A stretch of DNA of 12,269 nucleotides from Thermoleophilia bacterium (GCA_016929985.1 JAFGIH010000732.1:1-12269), one strand, 5' to 3'; positions 1 through 6,314 are shown, numbered from the stretch's first letter. Numbers and translations are program-made. Notes: a model not told the origin generated them from the sequence alone.

Positions 1-1325
1 CAGCCTGTCACCGCGCCCTGGCCGATGCCCAGGCCGCAGGGCATGTCTTCATCACCCTTGTCGGTCGCCTGCAAGAACGAGGGATCACACGGCTGAGCGA
101 GCTGAGAGCTTATACCAACCCGTCTTCGCGGTCGGTCGTTGAAAAACTCGGACTTACTCGCGACCTGCCCAAGGCCCCCGGGACGTATCGCTTCCTCGAC
201 AAAGACGGTCAGATTCTCTATGTAGGCAAGGCGGACCGTCTACGCGAGCGTGTCCGGTCACACTTCGTCGACAATGCCGACAATGGTCGCCGCGTTCGCC
301 AGGCCTTGCGGTTGGTCGAGCGTATCGATTGGGATGAGACAGGCACTCCGCTCGAGGCCGTGGTGCGCGAGCAGGAACTCATACTCGAGCATCGTCCGCT
401 GTGCAACATGCATGGCACGCGACCCGAGACCTACTGCTATGTGAAGGTCTCCTCGGGGGGTCCGGGTCTCAATCTTTCTACTACCAGCCGGGCGCCGAGA
501 TGGCTCGCGAGCGAAGCTCAGCCGAGTCCGCAGTCCCGCCGACCCATCGTCATGGGGCCATTCCGAGGTCGGACCAGGCTGAACGCGGCCTTGGACCTGC
601 TGCAGCACTGTTACCCCATACGCCGCTGCCCCCGGCGTCCCGACGAACGCCCGTGCGTGCGGGCCGACCACGGCCGGTGCCTAGCGCCCTGTAGCGGAGA
701 CGCGCAAACGAGGGCAAAGCACGACGACCTCGTGATGGAGATACTCGGCTGGCTCTCCGGCCGTGCCGACGTCAACCTGCCCGAGCCCTTGGAACGCGCT
801 GACGCGGTCATCCGGACGCTGGCGCGGCAGCGCCGCTTCGAGGACGCGCAGAACCTCCGTGAAGCCCGCGACCACCTTCTTCACGTCCGATACTCGTACG
901 ATGCTTTGGTCGAGGCACGGCAGCTCTGTTTCGCCGCACTCTGGGCGGTGATGGCGAACGGTGACGGGCCGGCAGTACGCCTCAACCTGGTGTGGAATGG
1001 AAAGCTGCAGGAGCCCGTATCGCTCCAGCCCAGCGCGTTGGAGGAGGGCATCGAGGCGGCGCTGTGCTCCCTCTGGCACACTGTGCCCGCGAGGACCGCC
1101 GAGACAAGTCCGGCATTGGTCGCGGTACCGCAGACGGAGCTTGATTCCTTGCTGGCGGTCCGCCGCTGGTTCTACGAGGCCGGCCATACCTCTTTGGTGA
1201 CGCTCCCGGGACCGGATGCCGACCCAGCCCGCAAAGATGCCGTGCGGAATCGCCTCATAGATGAGGCCCGAAGACTCGTATCGACTGCGCCATCCCCTGC
1301 GGGAGAGGCGCAATCACCTGTCTAA
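1..1325 (+). CDS. DEDDh exonuclease fused to GIY-YIG/UvrC-like endonuclease (5' end outside window)
   Basis: The reading frame is open from base 3 to a TAA at 1323-1325, giving 440 visible residues; the start lies upstream. Residues 3-8 (H-R-A-L-A-D) match the last motif of DnaQ/epsilon-type DEDDh 3'-5' exonucleases, with the catalytic His and Asp, so the rest of that domain is off the window. A GIY-YIG nuclease domain begins near residue 58, with GTY at 60-62, YVG at 73-75 and a conserved-looking Glu in REQELILEHRP near 122-132. A UvrC-type Cys cluster (C209-x8-C218-x7-C226-x3-C230) matches the spacing style of the UvrC [4Fe-4S] site. A UVR-like helical hairpin (residues about 266-295, RQRRFEDAQNLREA) follows. 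The RNase H-like and HhH parts of true UvrC are not evident, so this resembles the actinobacterial exonuclease/UvrC-like fusion (Rv2191 type), not UvrC itself. A role in DNA repair is inferred from the domains. Confidence 0.88.
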   Translation, partial: ACHRALADAQAAGHVFITLVGRLQERGITRLSELRAYTNPSSRSVVEKLGLTRDLPKAPGTYRFLDKDGQILYVGKADRLRERVRSHFVDNADNGRRVRQALRLVERIDWDETGTPLEAVVREQELILEHRPLCNMHGTRPETYCYVKVSSGGPGLNLSTTSRAPRWLASEAQPSPQSRRPIVMGPFRGRTRLNAALDLLQHCYPIRRCPRRPDERPCVRADHGRCLAPCSGDAQTRAKHDDLVMEILGWLSGRADVNLPEPLERADAVIRTLARQRRFEDAQNLREARDHLLHVRYSYDALVEARQLCFAALWAVMANGDGPAVRLNLVWNGKLQEPVSLQPSALEEGIEAALCSLWHTVPARTAETSPALVAVPQTELDSLLAVRRWFYEAGHTSLVTLPGPDADPARKDAVRNRLIDEARRLVSTAPSPAGEAQSPV

Positions 1326-1507
1326 ACCGCTGCCACCTGCGCCTTTGGGAGCTGGGCACCCTTGGCCTTCATCACCGCCGTGAGGAGACTTCGGTCGATC
1401 TTCCCCTTGTAGATGGGGATGCCTTCCCTGAGGCAGAACTGGATGACAGCTCGAGTCTCGGTCCCCAGTTCCTCCGCCAGTTCCTCGGGGGTGAAGTGGT
1501 TGGCCAT
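1322..1507 (-). CDS. small helix-turn-helix-like protein, 61 aa
   Basis: This 61-residue protein (MANHFTPEEL...) starts at an ATG preceded by a strong Shine-Dalgarno (AAAGGAG, 6-7 bases upstream). That start is preferred to a GTG 129 bases further up, which would run through an intrinsic terminator. Residues 6-30 (FTPEELAEELGTETRAVIQFCLREG) look like a helix-turn-helix of the MerR/excisionase or IF2-N type. A short IPIYKGKIDRSLLTAVM segment that could form a wing or a third helix comes next. The protein ends with a basic tail. Its TAG stop overlaps the TAA of the converging nuclease gene. The family is not recognised with certainty; a DNA- or RNA-binding regulator is a guess from the fold. 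The gene appears to be a single-gene unit with its own leader. Confidence 0.7.
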   Translation of the reverse strand: MANHFTPEELAEELGTETRAVIQFCLREGIPIYKGKIDRSLLTAVMKAKGAQLPKAQVAAV

Positions 1508-1541
1508 GAGATCTCCTTTCCAGGCTCTTGGATCGCCGGGA

Positions 1542-1661
1542 CTACCGCAAACAAAAAAGCCCAGCAGTACAAGCTGCCAGGCCCATCGAAGCCACTTGGA
1601 ACACCGACACGGGTATGCCTTCGTCACCACTCCCACGCCGCTGTCGAGTCTGCTTCCTCAT
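1542..1661 (-). CDS. possible leaderless 39-aa ORF within the leader (tentative)
   Basis: An ATG at 1661 lies 7 bases after the TACAAT -10 box, so a transcript from that promoter would begin at or within one base of the start codon. The ORF encodes 39 residues, with a basic N-terminus (MRKQTRQRR) followed by a mostly uncharged, hydrophobic C-terminal half (residues 16-38) that could be membrane-inserted. Its 3' part overlaps the intrinsic terminator at 1553-1582, and its stop is beyond that. A transcript stopped at the terminator would therefore lack the end of the ORF. It could be a leader peptide whose translation affects termination, or simply chance coding potential in a regulatory RNA. 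No family is recognised and no codon run suggests amino-acid attenuation. Confidence 0.22.
   Translation of the reverse strand: MRKQTRQRRGSGDEGIPVSVFQVASMGLAACTAGLFCLR
1553..1582 (-). terminator. intrinsic terminator (moeA 3' end or leader attenuator)
   Basis: Read on the minus strand, a 9-bp stem (arms 1574-1582 and 1559-1567, with two G-U pairs) encloses the 6-base loop CUUGUA and is followed directly by six U residues and then GUUUG. There is no matching T tract on the plus strand. It lies 45 bases upstream of the 61-aa gene and about 110 bases downstream of a promoter. It may therefore act as an attenuator for that gene, or end a moeA read-through transcript. Confidence 0.75.
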
Positions 1662-1668
1662 CGCCTCT

Positions 1669-1697
1669 ATTGTATCGCCGCCGGCCGTCCAGGGCAA
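1669..1697 (-). promoter_or_regulatory. sigma-70-like promoter of the small HTH gene leader
   Basis: On the minus strand, TTGCCC (1692-1697) and TACAAT (1669-1674) are separated by exactly 17 bases. This is the best housekeeping-type promoter in the window. The expected transcription start is at about 1661-1662, just after the moeA 3' end. It would drive the leader upstream of the 61-aa gene. Confidence 0.6.
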
Positions 1698-1744
1698 CCT
1701 TCGGAGGCGGAGAGAGACCCTCGGTGCTAGTCCGCCACGCCGGA

Positions 1745-2980
1745 TCAAGGCTCTTCCAGATCCTCCCGCAGAAGTAGGAAGTCCACTTCTTCGCCGGCGC
1801 GCACGCCTCGCGGCCCACCAGGAACGAAAGCAAGGCCGTTGGCGCCGACCATCGAGCGTAGGATCCCTGATCCCTGGGCTCCGGTCGAGCTGATGTGCCA
1901 GGTAGCGCCTTCCCGCCAAGCGCGGACTCGTATGACATACACGCGTCCATCAGAGTTGACCACGTCTTCTACGATCACCGCCCGATGCAGCGGACGGGTA
2001 GTCTTGCGGTAACCCATCATCCGGAGCAGGGCCGGCCTGACGAACAGCTCGAACGACACCATCGCTGAGACCGGGTTCCCCGGGAGCCCGAATACCAGCG
2101 AGCCTCCCTTCACCCCGAACGACAGGGGCTTGCCGGGCTTCATAGCGACCCCCCAGAGCCGTCGCTCGACTCCGAGTTCGTCCTGTACGTTCTTGACGAA
2201 GTCGAACTGCCCCACCGACACGCCCCCCGAAGTAAGAAGCACGTCGTACTGCAACCCCTCGCCCATGAGCTTCTTGGTGGCCTCGTAGTCGTCGGACACG
2301 ATGCCCAGGGTGACCGGCTGGATGCCGAGTTGCTGGCATTGCGCGCGCAGCGAATAGCTGTTCGAGTTGCGGATCTTGCCGGCAGTCAGTTCTTGGCTGA
2401 CTTCCACAAGCTCGCTGCCGGTAGCGATGATCGCCACGCGGGGGCGCCGTTGAACCTGCACCGTGGGATGGCCCAGGCTGGCCAAGAGCCCGATCTCGGC
2501 CGGACCGAGCACGAATCCCGGACCGAACACGCGTTCGCCGGCCTTGACGTCCTCGCCGGCCATCCGGACGTTCTTGCGCCGTTTCACCGGATCGTATACG
2601 AGCACATGGCCGTCTTGCTCGTCCACCACCTCGGCTTCGATGACCGCGTCCGCGCCCTCGGGCATGAGGGCTCCCGTCATGATCTTGGCAGCTTCGTCCG
2701 GCCCTACCGGGCGTGACGCGACGTGGCCCGCGGGGATCGTCTCGGTGATGGTCAGTCTTGCGGGGGTGTCGGCCGTTGCATCCACAAGGTCTGTGGCACG
2801 TACGGCGAAGCCGTCCATGCCCGAATTGTCGAAGGGAGGTAGGTTGTGTGATGCGACTATCTCCTCGGCAAGCACCAGGCCGAGAACCTCAGGCAGAGGA
2901 TGCGACTCGACCTCCAGCGGGTGCGCTTCGGCAAGCACACGGGTCCTTGCTTCTTCGATGCTGATCAACTTTGGCGCCAC
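1745..2980 (-). CDS. moeA: molybdopterin molybdenumtransferase MoeA
   Basis: MoeA inserts molybdate into adenylylated molybdopterin to finish the molybdenum cofactor in the cytoplasm. With the GTG start at 2980 the protein is 411 residues, the length usual for the family. Motifs seen: PPFDNSGMDGFAVR at 48-61, TGSEL at 187-191 (commonly TGDEL), SGGVSVGQFDF at 251-261, PGKP at 282-285 and GLPGNPVS at 298-305. These mark domains I/II, the MoaB/MogA-like substrate domain III and the C-terminal beta domain IV. The GTG is preceded by AAAAGGGG seven bases upstream. An in-frame ATG at 3040 would add 20 residues, but it lies upstream of the likely promoter and has a poor ribosome site. No other molybdopterin gene is adjacent. 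Its presence implies that the organism uses molybdo- or tungsto-enzymes. Confidence 0.95.
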   Translation of the reverse strand: MAPKLISIEEARTRVLAEAHPLEVESHPLPEVLGLVLAEEIVASHNLPPFDNSGMDGFAVRATDLVDATADTPARLTITETIPAGHVASRPVGPDEAAKIMTGALMPEGADAVIEAEVVDEQDGHVLVYDPVKRRKNVRMAGEDVKAGERVFGPGFVLGPAEIGLLASLGHPTVQVQRRPRVAIIATGSELVEVSQELTAGKIRNSNSYSLRAQCQQLGIQPVTLGIVSDDYEATKKLMGEGLQYDVLLTSGGVSVGQFDFVKNVQDELGVERRLWGVAMKPGKPLSFGVKGGSLVFGLPGNPVSAMVSFELFVRPALLRMMGYRKTTRPLHRAVIVEDVVNSDGRVYVIRVRAWREGATWHISSTGAQGSGILRSMVGANGLAFVPGGPRGVRAGEEVDFLLLREDLEEP

Positions 2981-3008
2981 CAGACGACCCCTTTTCCCGA
3001 CGGGAGCG

Positions 3009-3036
3009 ACTAAAGAAATTGCACTCTGCGTGTAAA
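3009..3036 (-). promoter_or_regulatory. candidate moeA promoter
   Basis: On the minus strand, TTTACA (3031-3036, 5 of 6 matches to the -35 consensus) and TTTAGT (3009-3014, 4 of 6) are 16 bases apart. Transcription would begin near 3002, leaving a leader of about 22 bases before the GTG at 2980. This supports that start over the ATG at 3040. Confidence 0.45.
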
Positions 3037-3060
3037 CCATTTGAGGTCTTCCGCCGATAG
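3033..3060 (+). promoter_or_regulatory. candidate sigma-28 (FliA/SigD)-type promoter of the FlgM-like gene
   Basis: TAAA at 3033-3036 and GCCGATAG at 3053-3060 resemble the flagellar sigma-28 consensus TAAA-N15-GCCGATAA. Seven of eight -10 bases match, but the spacer is 16 instead of 15. The element sits directly upstream of a gene for a FlgM-like anti-sigma-28 factor, which is the expected place in autoregulated flagellar circuits. The TAAA overlaps the opposite-strand moeA -35 box. Confidence 0.5.
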
Positions 3061-3070
3061 GAAGCATAGC

Positions 3071-3307
3071 ATGAGCGATAACGCCCAGAAACCAGAGCAA
3101 GAGATCACCATGGGTACCACTTCGCAAGACAACCGTTGCTCGTATGACCCTTCCCAACGCAGCACAGCATCCGGACAGGACACAGCCGGTCGTCTGCAAG
3201 CCATCCACGAACTCATCCGGTCGGGCGACTACCACGTTCCGGCCTCAGCTATCGCCGACCGTATGGTCGAGCGGATGATCGCCGGCAGGCGGAGGCGCTA
3301 CTGGTAG
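3071..3307 (+). CDS. flgM: FlgM-like anti-sigma-28 factor, 78 aa
   Basis: FlgM proteins bind and inhibit the flagellar sigma factor until the hook-basal body is complete. The C-terminal half, residues about 50-73 (RLQAIHELIRSGDYHVPASA, then IADRM), aligns without gaps to the sigma-binding segment of enteric FlgM ([20 protein letters not shown], then KIADSL), sharing R, A, I, R, G and I-A-D. The N-terminal half is polar and low in hydrophobics, as in intrinsically disordered FlgM. The start at 3071 has GGAAG six bases upstream. If transcription starts at about 3067 from the sigma-28-like promoter, the leader would be only about 4 bases. An alternative ATG at 3110 (65 aa) lacks a convincing ribosome site. 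No flagellar structural gene lies in the window, so flagellation is inferred only from this gene. The family is likely, the partner unproven. Confidence 0.72.
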   Translation: MSDNAQKPEQEITMGTTSQDNRCSYDPSQRSTASGQDTAGRLQAIHELIRSGDYHVPASAIADRMVERMIAGRRRRYW

Positions 3308-3322
3308 TCCACCTTCGCGTTC

Positions 3323-3363
3323 CTGGGGGCTGGGCAGGCTGCTAGAATCACTCCGGCCCCCAG
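3323..3363 (+). promoter_or_regulatory. inverted repeat flanking the putative -10 of the M28-like gene
   Basis: Perfect 8-bp arms, CTGGGGGC (3323-3330) and GCCCCCAG (3356-3363), are separated by 25 bases that contain a good -10 hexamer, TAGAAT, at 3343-3348. The -35 (TTCCTG, 17 bases upstream of the -10) is weak. A weak -35 between spaced operator half-sites would fit an activator- or repressor-controlled promoter for the gene at 3380. The arms could also form a stem, but no T tract follows. The ribosome site AGGAG lies in a small GGAC-AGGA-GTCC hairpin at 3365-3376. Confidence 0.35.
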
Positions 3364-3379
3364 CGGACAGGAGTCCTGC

Positions 3380-5215
3380 ATGCCCCTGACAATTCGCCGG
3401 CGCCTCGTCGACCGTGTCCGGCAGTGGCGGAAGATCGCTTACGCGATCTGCGTCGGCCTCGTCGTGCTGGCAGGCGCCGTGGTCTTCCTCTCGGTGTCGT
3501 CTCCCGGCTCCAGTGTGGAGGTGGTCTCGGACACCACCTTCTTCGATTCCAACCGCGCCATGCGCTGGGCTGAAGCCTTGGATCTCTTGTATTCGGAGCG
3601 GACCCTGGGATCCAAAGACGCGGAGGGCGCCATCAACTGGTTCGAGGAGAAGCTCCCCACGCCTGACATGGCCGAGGTGGACGAGTTCGAAGTCCGGATG
3701 GGCGACCAAGCGGTCGACTTGGCCAACATCACCGTGGGGCTTCCGGCGCCGAACGAAGAGGCCATCCTGATAGTCGCCCCAAGGGACGTCCCTGCTGTCA
3801 TGAAGCTCGAGCCTCTTGCCTACGCATCGGCCACCGCGACCCTCCTCGAGCTGATCCAGGTCTTCAACGCCCGCCCTCACCAGAAGACCCTCGTGTTCCT
3901 ATCGGTGGAGGACGAGAGCACGGGGGCTGTCAGCATCGAGAGGTTCCTCGATACGAACCCGCTGGCGGACAACGTGTCCACCATCCTGTCGTTCCACGAA
4001 CTGGGACGAGAACGGACCAAGTCGCTCAAAGCAGCGGTGACGGCCCCCCAGAACACCACTCCGGGGTGGTACGTGCAGCTCATCGGCCAGGTGTTGGGGA
4101 AGGTGGGCCTAGAACTCGATGTGCCGGGGCTTCTCAGCCAAGGTGCCGATCACGCCTTGTCGCTCTCGCGGGGCGACCAGGTGGCCGGCCTGAGCCGGGG
4201 CATCGCCTCGATCCGCCTCTATGACGACAACACCGGGAATCCGTCGGTGCCCGGCATGGAGAAGCACGGCGCCGCCATCGAGCGGCTGATCCTCTCGCTC
4301 GACACCGGCGCCGAAGCGCCACCCGACCCGGGCACCGCCCTACTCCTCAGGTCGGGTCGGTACCTGACCAACCAAGCCATCACGCTCTTGGGGGTGCTCA
4401 TGCTCCTGCCGACGCTCGCCGCCCTCTTCATCTGGCTCATCTCGTCACGCGTGAGCTCGAGGGCAGCCCTTCGGCATATGCGGAATCTGGCTTCGTTTGC
4501 CATACCCGTCGCATTCGTGTTCTTGATCGCATACGTGTTGGCCCGCGCCGACCTCATCCCCCTCTATCGTTTCCAGGTTCCCACCACCGTGGGGCCGGGT
4601 ACGCAGCCGCGGCTGGCCCCGACGCTCATTCTCATCCTGGTCGGCGGAGCTGTCTTCGTGCTTTCGCGGCGCTTCCTCGGCTACCTGCGCCCCCGCGAAT
4701 CCAAAGCGGTCACCGAGATGGCCAGGCTCTGCGCAGGCTTCTTCAGCCTCTTCGTCGGGCTCGTGCTCATGCTCGCCAGATCGCCCTTCCTCATGTTGCC
4801 GTGCTTGACAGCCGCATGGGCGTGGCCCCTTGCCACCTGCTTCGCCGAACCCGTGTATACCGGCGCCTTCTGGCGGCACCGTCTGACCAGCAATGCACCC
4901 GTGCTCCTGATCGGCCTGATCGCTCCGGTGGCTCTCTACATCTACATGGCCATCGCCCACGAGATCGGCATCTTGAGGGTCTGGTGGTTCCTGATCGTGC
5001 AGACCGTCTCCGGCGTCTACGGAGCCTTAGGACCGTTGGCGGTCACGTTCCTGCTTGCAGCGTTCGCCGTCTTGGCGGGGGTGAAGAGAATGAGGGTCGT
5101 GCCCATAGAGACCCTGGAGGTCACCGACGAACTGAGCCTGCTCGAGCTTCCCACGCCGCGTTCGCGTCGCAAGCCGCGCGACAACACCCGGCCGCCGCTA
5201 TCTCCCTGGGGCTAG
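3380..5215 (+). CDS. polytopic membrane protein with degenerate M28-peptidase/GAA1-like domain, 611 aa
   Basis: The start has AGGAG six bases upstream. A basic N-terminus (RRRLVDRVRQWRK) precedes membrane segment 1 (20-40). An extracytoplasmic domain (about 45-315) and a C-terminal membrane block follow, with segments near 332-354, 371-389, 412-430, 448-466, 469-488, 506-526 and one or two in 534-568. The tail is basic and cytoplasmic. The middle domain follows the order of M28 zinc aminopeptidases: YASATATLLELIQVF (148-162) sits where GANDNASG is expected, SVEDESTGAVSIERFL (175-190) where EE-G--GS is expected, ILSFHELG (202-208) where NLDMIG is expected, and ADH (256-258) where SDH is expected. 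By this eye alignment the first His, the bridging Asp and the later Asp are absent, while E177/D178 and H258 remain. It is therefore probably a non-catalytic relative, similar in plan to eukaryotic GAA1. Its function and partners are unknown. Confidence 0.72.
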   Translation: MPLTIRRRLVDRVRQWRKIAYAICVGLVVLAGAVVFLSVSSPGSSVEVVSDTTFFDSNRAMRWAEALDLLYSERTLGSKDAEGAINWFEEKLPTPDMAEVDEFEVRMGDQAVDLANITVGLPAPNEEAILIVAPRDVPAVMKLEPLAYASATATLLELIQVFNARPHQKTLVFLSVEDESTGAVSIERFLDTNPLADNVSTILSFHELGRERTKSLKAAVTAPQNTTPGWYVQLIGQVLGKVGLELDVPGLLSQGADHALSLSRGDQVAGLSRGIASIRLYDDNTGNPSVPGMEKHGAAIERLILSLDTGAEAPPDPGTALLLRSGRYLTNQAITLLGVLMLLPTLAALFIWLISSRVSSRAALRHMRNLASFAIPVAFVFLIAYVLARADLIPLYRFQVPTTVGPGTQPRLAPTLILILVGGAVFVLSRRFLGYLRPRESKAVTEMARLCAGFFSLFVGLVLMLARSPFLMLPCLTAAWAWPLATCFAEPVYTGAFWRHRLTSNAPVLLIGLIAPVALYIYMAIAHEIGILRVWWFLIVQTVSGVYGALGPLAVTFLLAAFAVLAGVKRMRVVPIETLEVTDELSLLELPTPRSRRKPRDNTRPPLSPWG

Positions 5216-5236
5216 AACGCTGTAGAAGCGTTTCTT
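5216..5236. terminator. short bidirectional hairpin between convergent genes
   Basis: The 6-bp arms AACGCT and AGCGTT enclose a 5-base loop (GTAGA). The hairpin sits between the TAG of the M28-like gene and the TAA of corA. On the plus strand it is followed by TCTT, so a weak terminator is possible. The second arm almost touches the corA stop codon. Confidence 0.45.
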
Positions 5237-6167
5237 AGAAGAACTTCTTCCTCCAGAACACCACTGCGAAGATGACGGCGACCACGAATGCGATCACGAT
5301 GGTGATGGTGAAACCGTGAGCGTAGTTCTGGAACGGGACCTTGACGTTCATTCCCCACAAAGTACCCACGATGGTCGGGATAGCGAGAACGATGGTCAGC
5401 GAGGTCAGCAGTTTCATCACCCGGTTCAGGTTGTTGGAGATGACCGACGTGAACGCATCCATCATCCCGGTGAGGATGTCGGTGTAGATCTTGGCCATCT
5501 CCGACGCCTGCTTGTTCTCGACGATGACGTCTTCGAGAAGATCCTGATCCTCCTCGTACATCTTGATGGTCTTGGCTCGCAGCAGCTTCTGCAGGACCGA
5601 TTCATTCGAGCGAAGCGACGTGGTGAAATACACCAAGGACTTCTGCAGGCTCAGTAGGTCGAAGATCTCGGCGTTCTTCATCGACGCGCGCAGCTCTTTC
5701 TCCACCTTGTCGGTCTCGCGATCGATACGGCCCAGGTACCTCAGGTAGAAGGCCGACACCCGCTGGAGTATCTGCAACATGAAGCGGGTCTTCCAGAAGG
5801 TCGCGAAGCCCCGGACGACTCCACGTTCGAACTCACCCAGGATGGGGTTGGTCCTTAGACACGTGGTGATGAAGTAGTCGTGATGGATGAGCATCCCCAG
5901 AGGGATGGTCTCATATCCTAGCTGGTCTTCCTCCCGAACGAGCACGGGGATGTCCACAATGACGTGAGTCAAACCATCTTCCACGTCTATGCGCGATTTC
6001 TCCTCTTCGTCCAGCGGACCTCTCAGCAGGTCGAGCGGGATCTGCAACTCCTGGCTGACTCGTTCGAGCTCCTCCTCGGTGGGGCTGACCAGATCGATCC
6101 AGGAGTCTGGTTCGAACTCCTCCAATCGCGTGAGACCTGTAGGGGTCGTTTTGAAGATGGCAAGCAT
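5235..6167 (-). CDS. corA: CorA-family Mg2+/divalent cation channel
   Basis: CorA forms homopentameric channels that carry Mg2+ (also Co2+ or Ni2+) across the cytoplasmic membrane. The 310-residue length is typical. The N-terminal alpha/beta cytoplasmic domain (1-130) leads into long helices (about 130-250). Membrane segment 1 (about 253-271) ends in the signature GMN at 272-274 (WGMNVKVPF). Segment 2 (about 285-304) ends in the basic WRKKFF tail that faces the cytoplasm. The periplasmic loop NVKVPFQNYAHG lacks the Glu-rich MPEL form of enteric CorA, as in many Gram-positive and archaeal members. The ATG start has a strong AAAGGGGGTGA ribosome site. The gene is transcribed divergently from the 998-aa dehydrogenase, with a 147-base gap, and convergently with the M28-like gene. 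No M-box-like leader fits in the gap. Confidence 0.93.
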   Translation of the reverse strand: MLAIFKTTPTGLTRLEEFEPDSWIDLVSPTEEELERVSQELQIPLDLLRGPLDEEEKSRIDVEDGLTHVIVDIPVLVREEDQLGYETIPLGMLIHHDYFITTCLRTNPILGEFERGVVRGFATFWKTRFMLQILQRVSAFYLRYLGRIDRETDKVEKELRASMKNAEIFDLLSLQKSLVYFTTSLRSNESVLQKLLRAKTIKMYEEDQDLLEDVIVENKQASEMAKIYTDILTGMMDAFTSVISNNLNRVMKLLTSLTIVLAIPTIVGTLWGMNVKVPFQNYAHGFTITIVIAFVVAVIFAVVFWRKKFF

Positions 6168-6301
6168 GACTCACCCCCTTTGCTGGACAGGCGGACGCAC
6201 CGCGTTGCATACCGTTTCGATCCTCCGTGCGTAGGGCTTCGACCATTCGGGCCAGGAGGCCCCGAGACTCGTGCATTCTCTCATGAACGGCCTGCTCGCG
6301 C

Positions 6302-6307
6302 TATCAT
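6302..6307 (+). promoter_or_regulatory. candidate -10 box giving a leaderless dehydrogenase mRNA
   Basis: TATCAT lies 7 bases upstream of the ATG at 6315, and there is no Shine-Dalgarno in between or just upstream. Transcription from this box would begin at or next to the A of the ATG. The -35 is poor (CTCTCA, 18-base spacer, 3 of 6 matches), so an activator may be needed. A short inverted repeat, GGGCC-AGGA-GGCCC (6249-6262), lies just upstream. Confidence 0.4.
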
Positions 6308-6314
6308 TCACATT

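Noticed and set aside
1508..1636. Longer version of the 61-aa protein beginning at GTG 1636, with a Trp-rich hydrophobic stretch resembling a lipoprotein signal
   Set aside because: The segment spans the intrinsic terminator, has no proper lipobox, and the internal ATG at 1507 has a far better ribosome site.
1550..1670. Known riboswitch or RNA in the leader (fluoride-like GGCGATGAGG near the 5' end, SRP-RNA-like GGAAGCAG, c-di-GMP-like GGTGACG)
   Set aside because: Each match is a short fragment. The required partner helices and conserved loops (e.g. the fluoride pseudoknot, the SRP tetraloop region, the GEMM GCAAAGCC segment) are not present.
1690..1744. Molybdenum-cofactor riboswitch near moeA
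   Set aside because: GCCTCCGAAGG here is downstream of moeA and upstream of another promoter, with no second GAAA hairpin. It is not placed to control moeA.
2981..3235. Longer moeA product beginning at an ATG at 3040 or further upstream to 3235
   Set aside because: The added residues lack MoeA similarity, run across the divergent FlgM-like gene and its promoter, and have poor ribosome sites. The GTG at 2980 gives the family length.
5964..6314. N-terminal extension of the 998-aa dehydrogenase in the same open frame
   Set aside because: It is the antisense of the corA coding region, with no flavoprotein motif. The FAD domain begins normally after the ATG at 6315.
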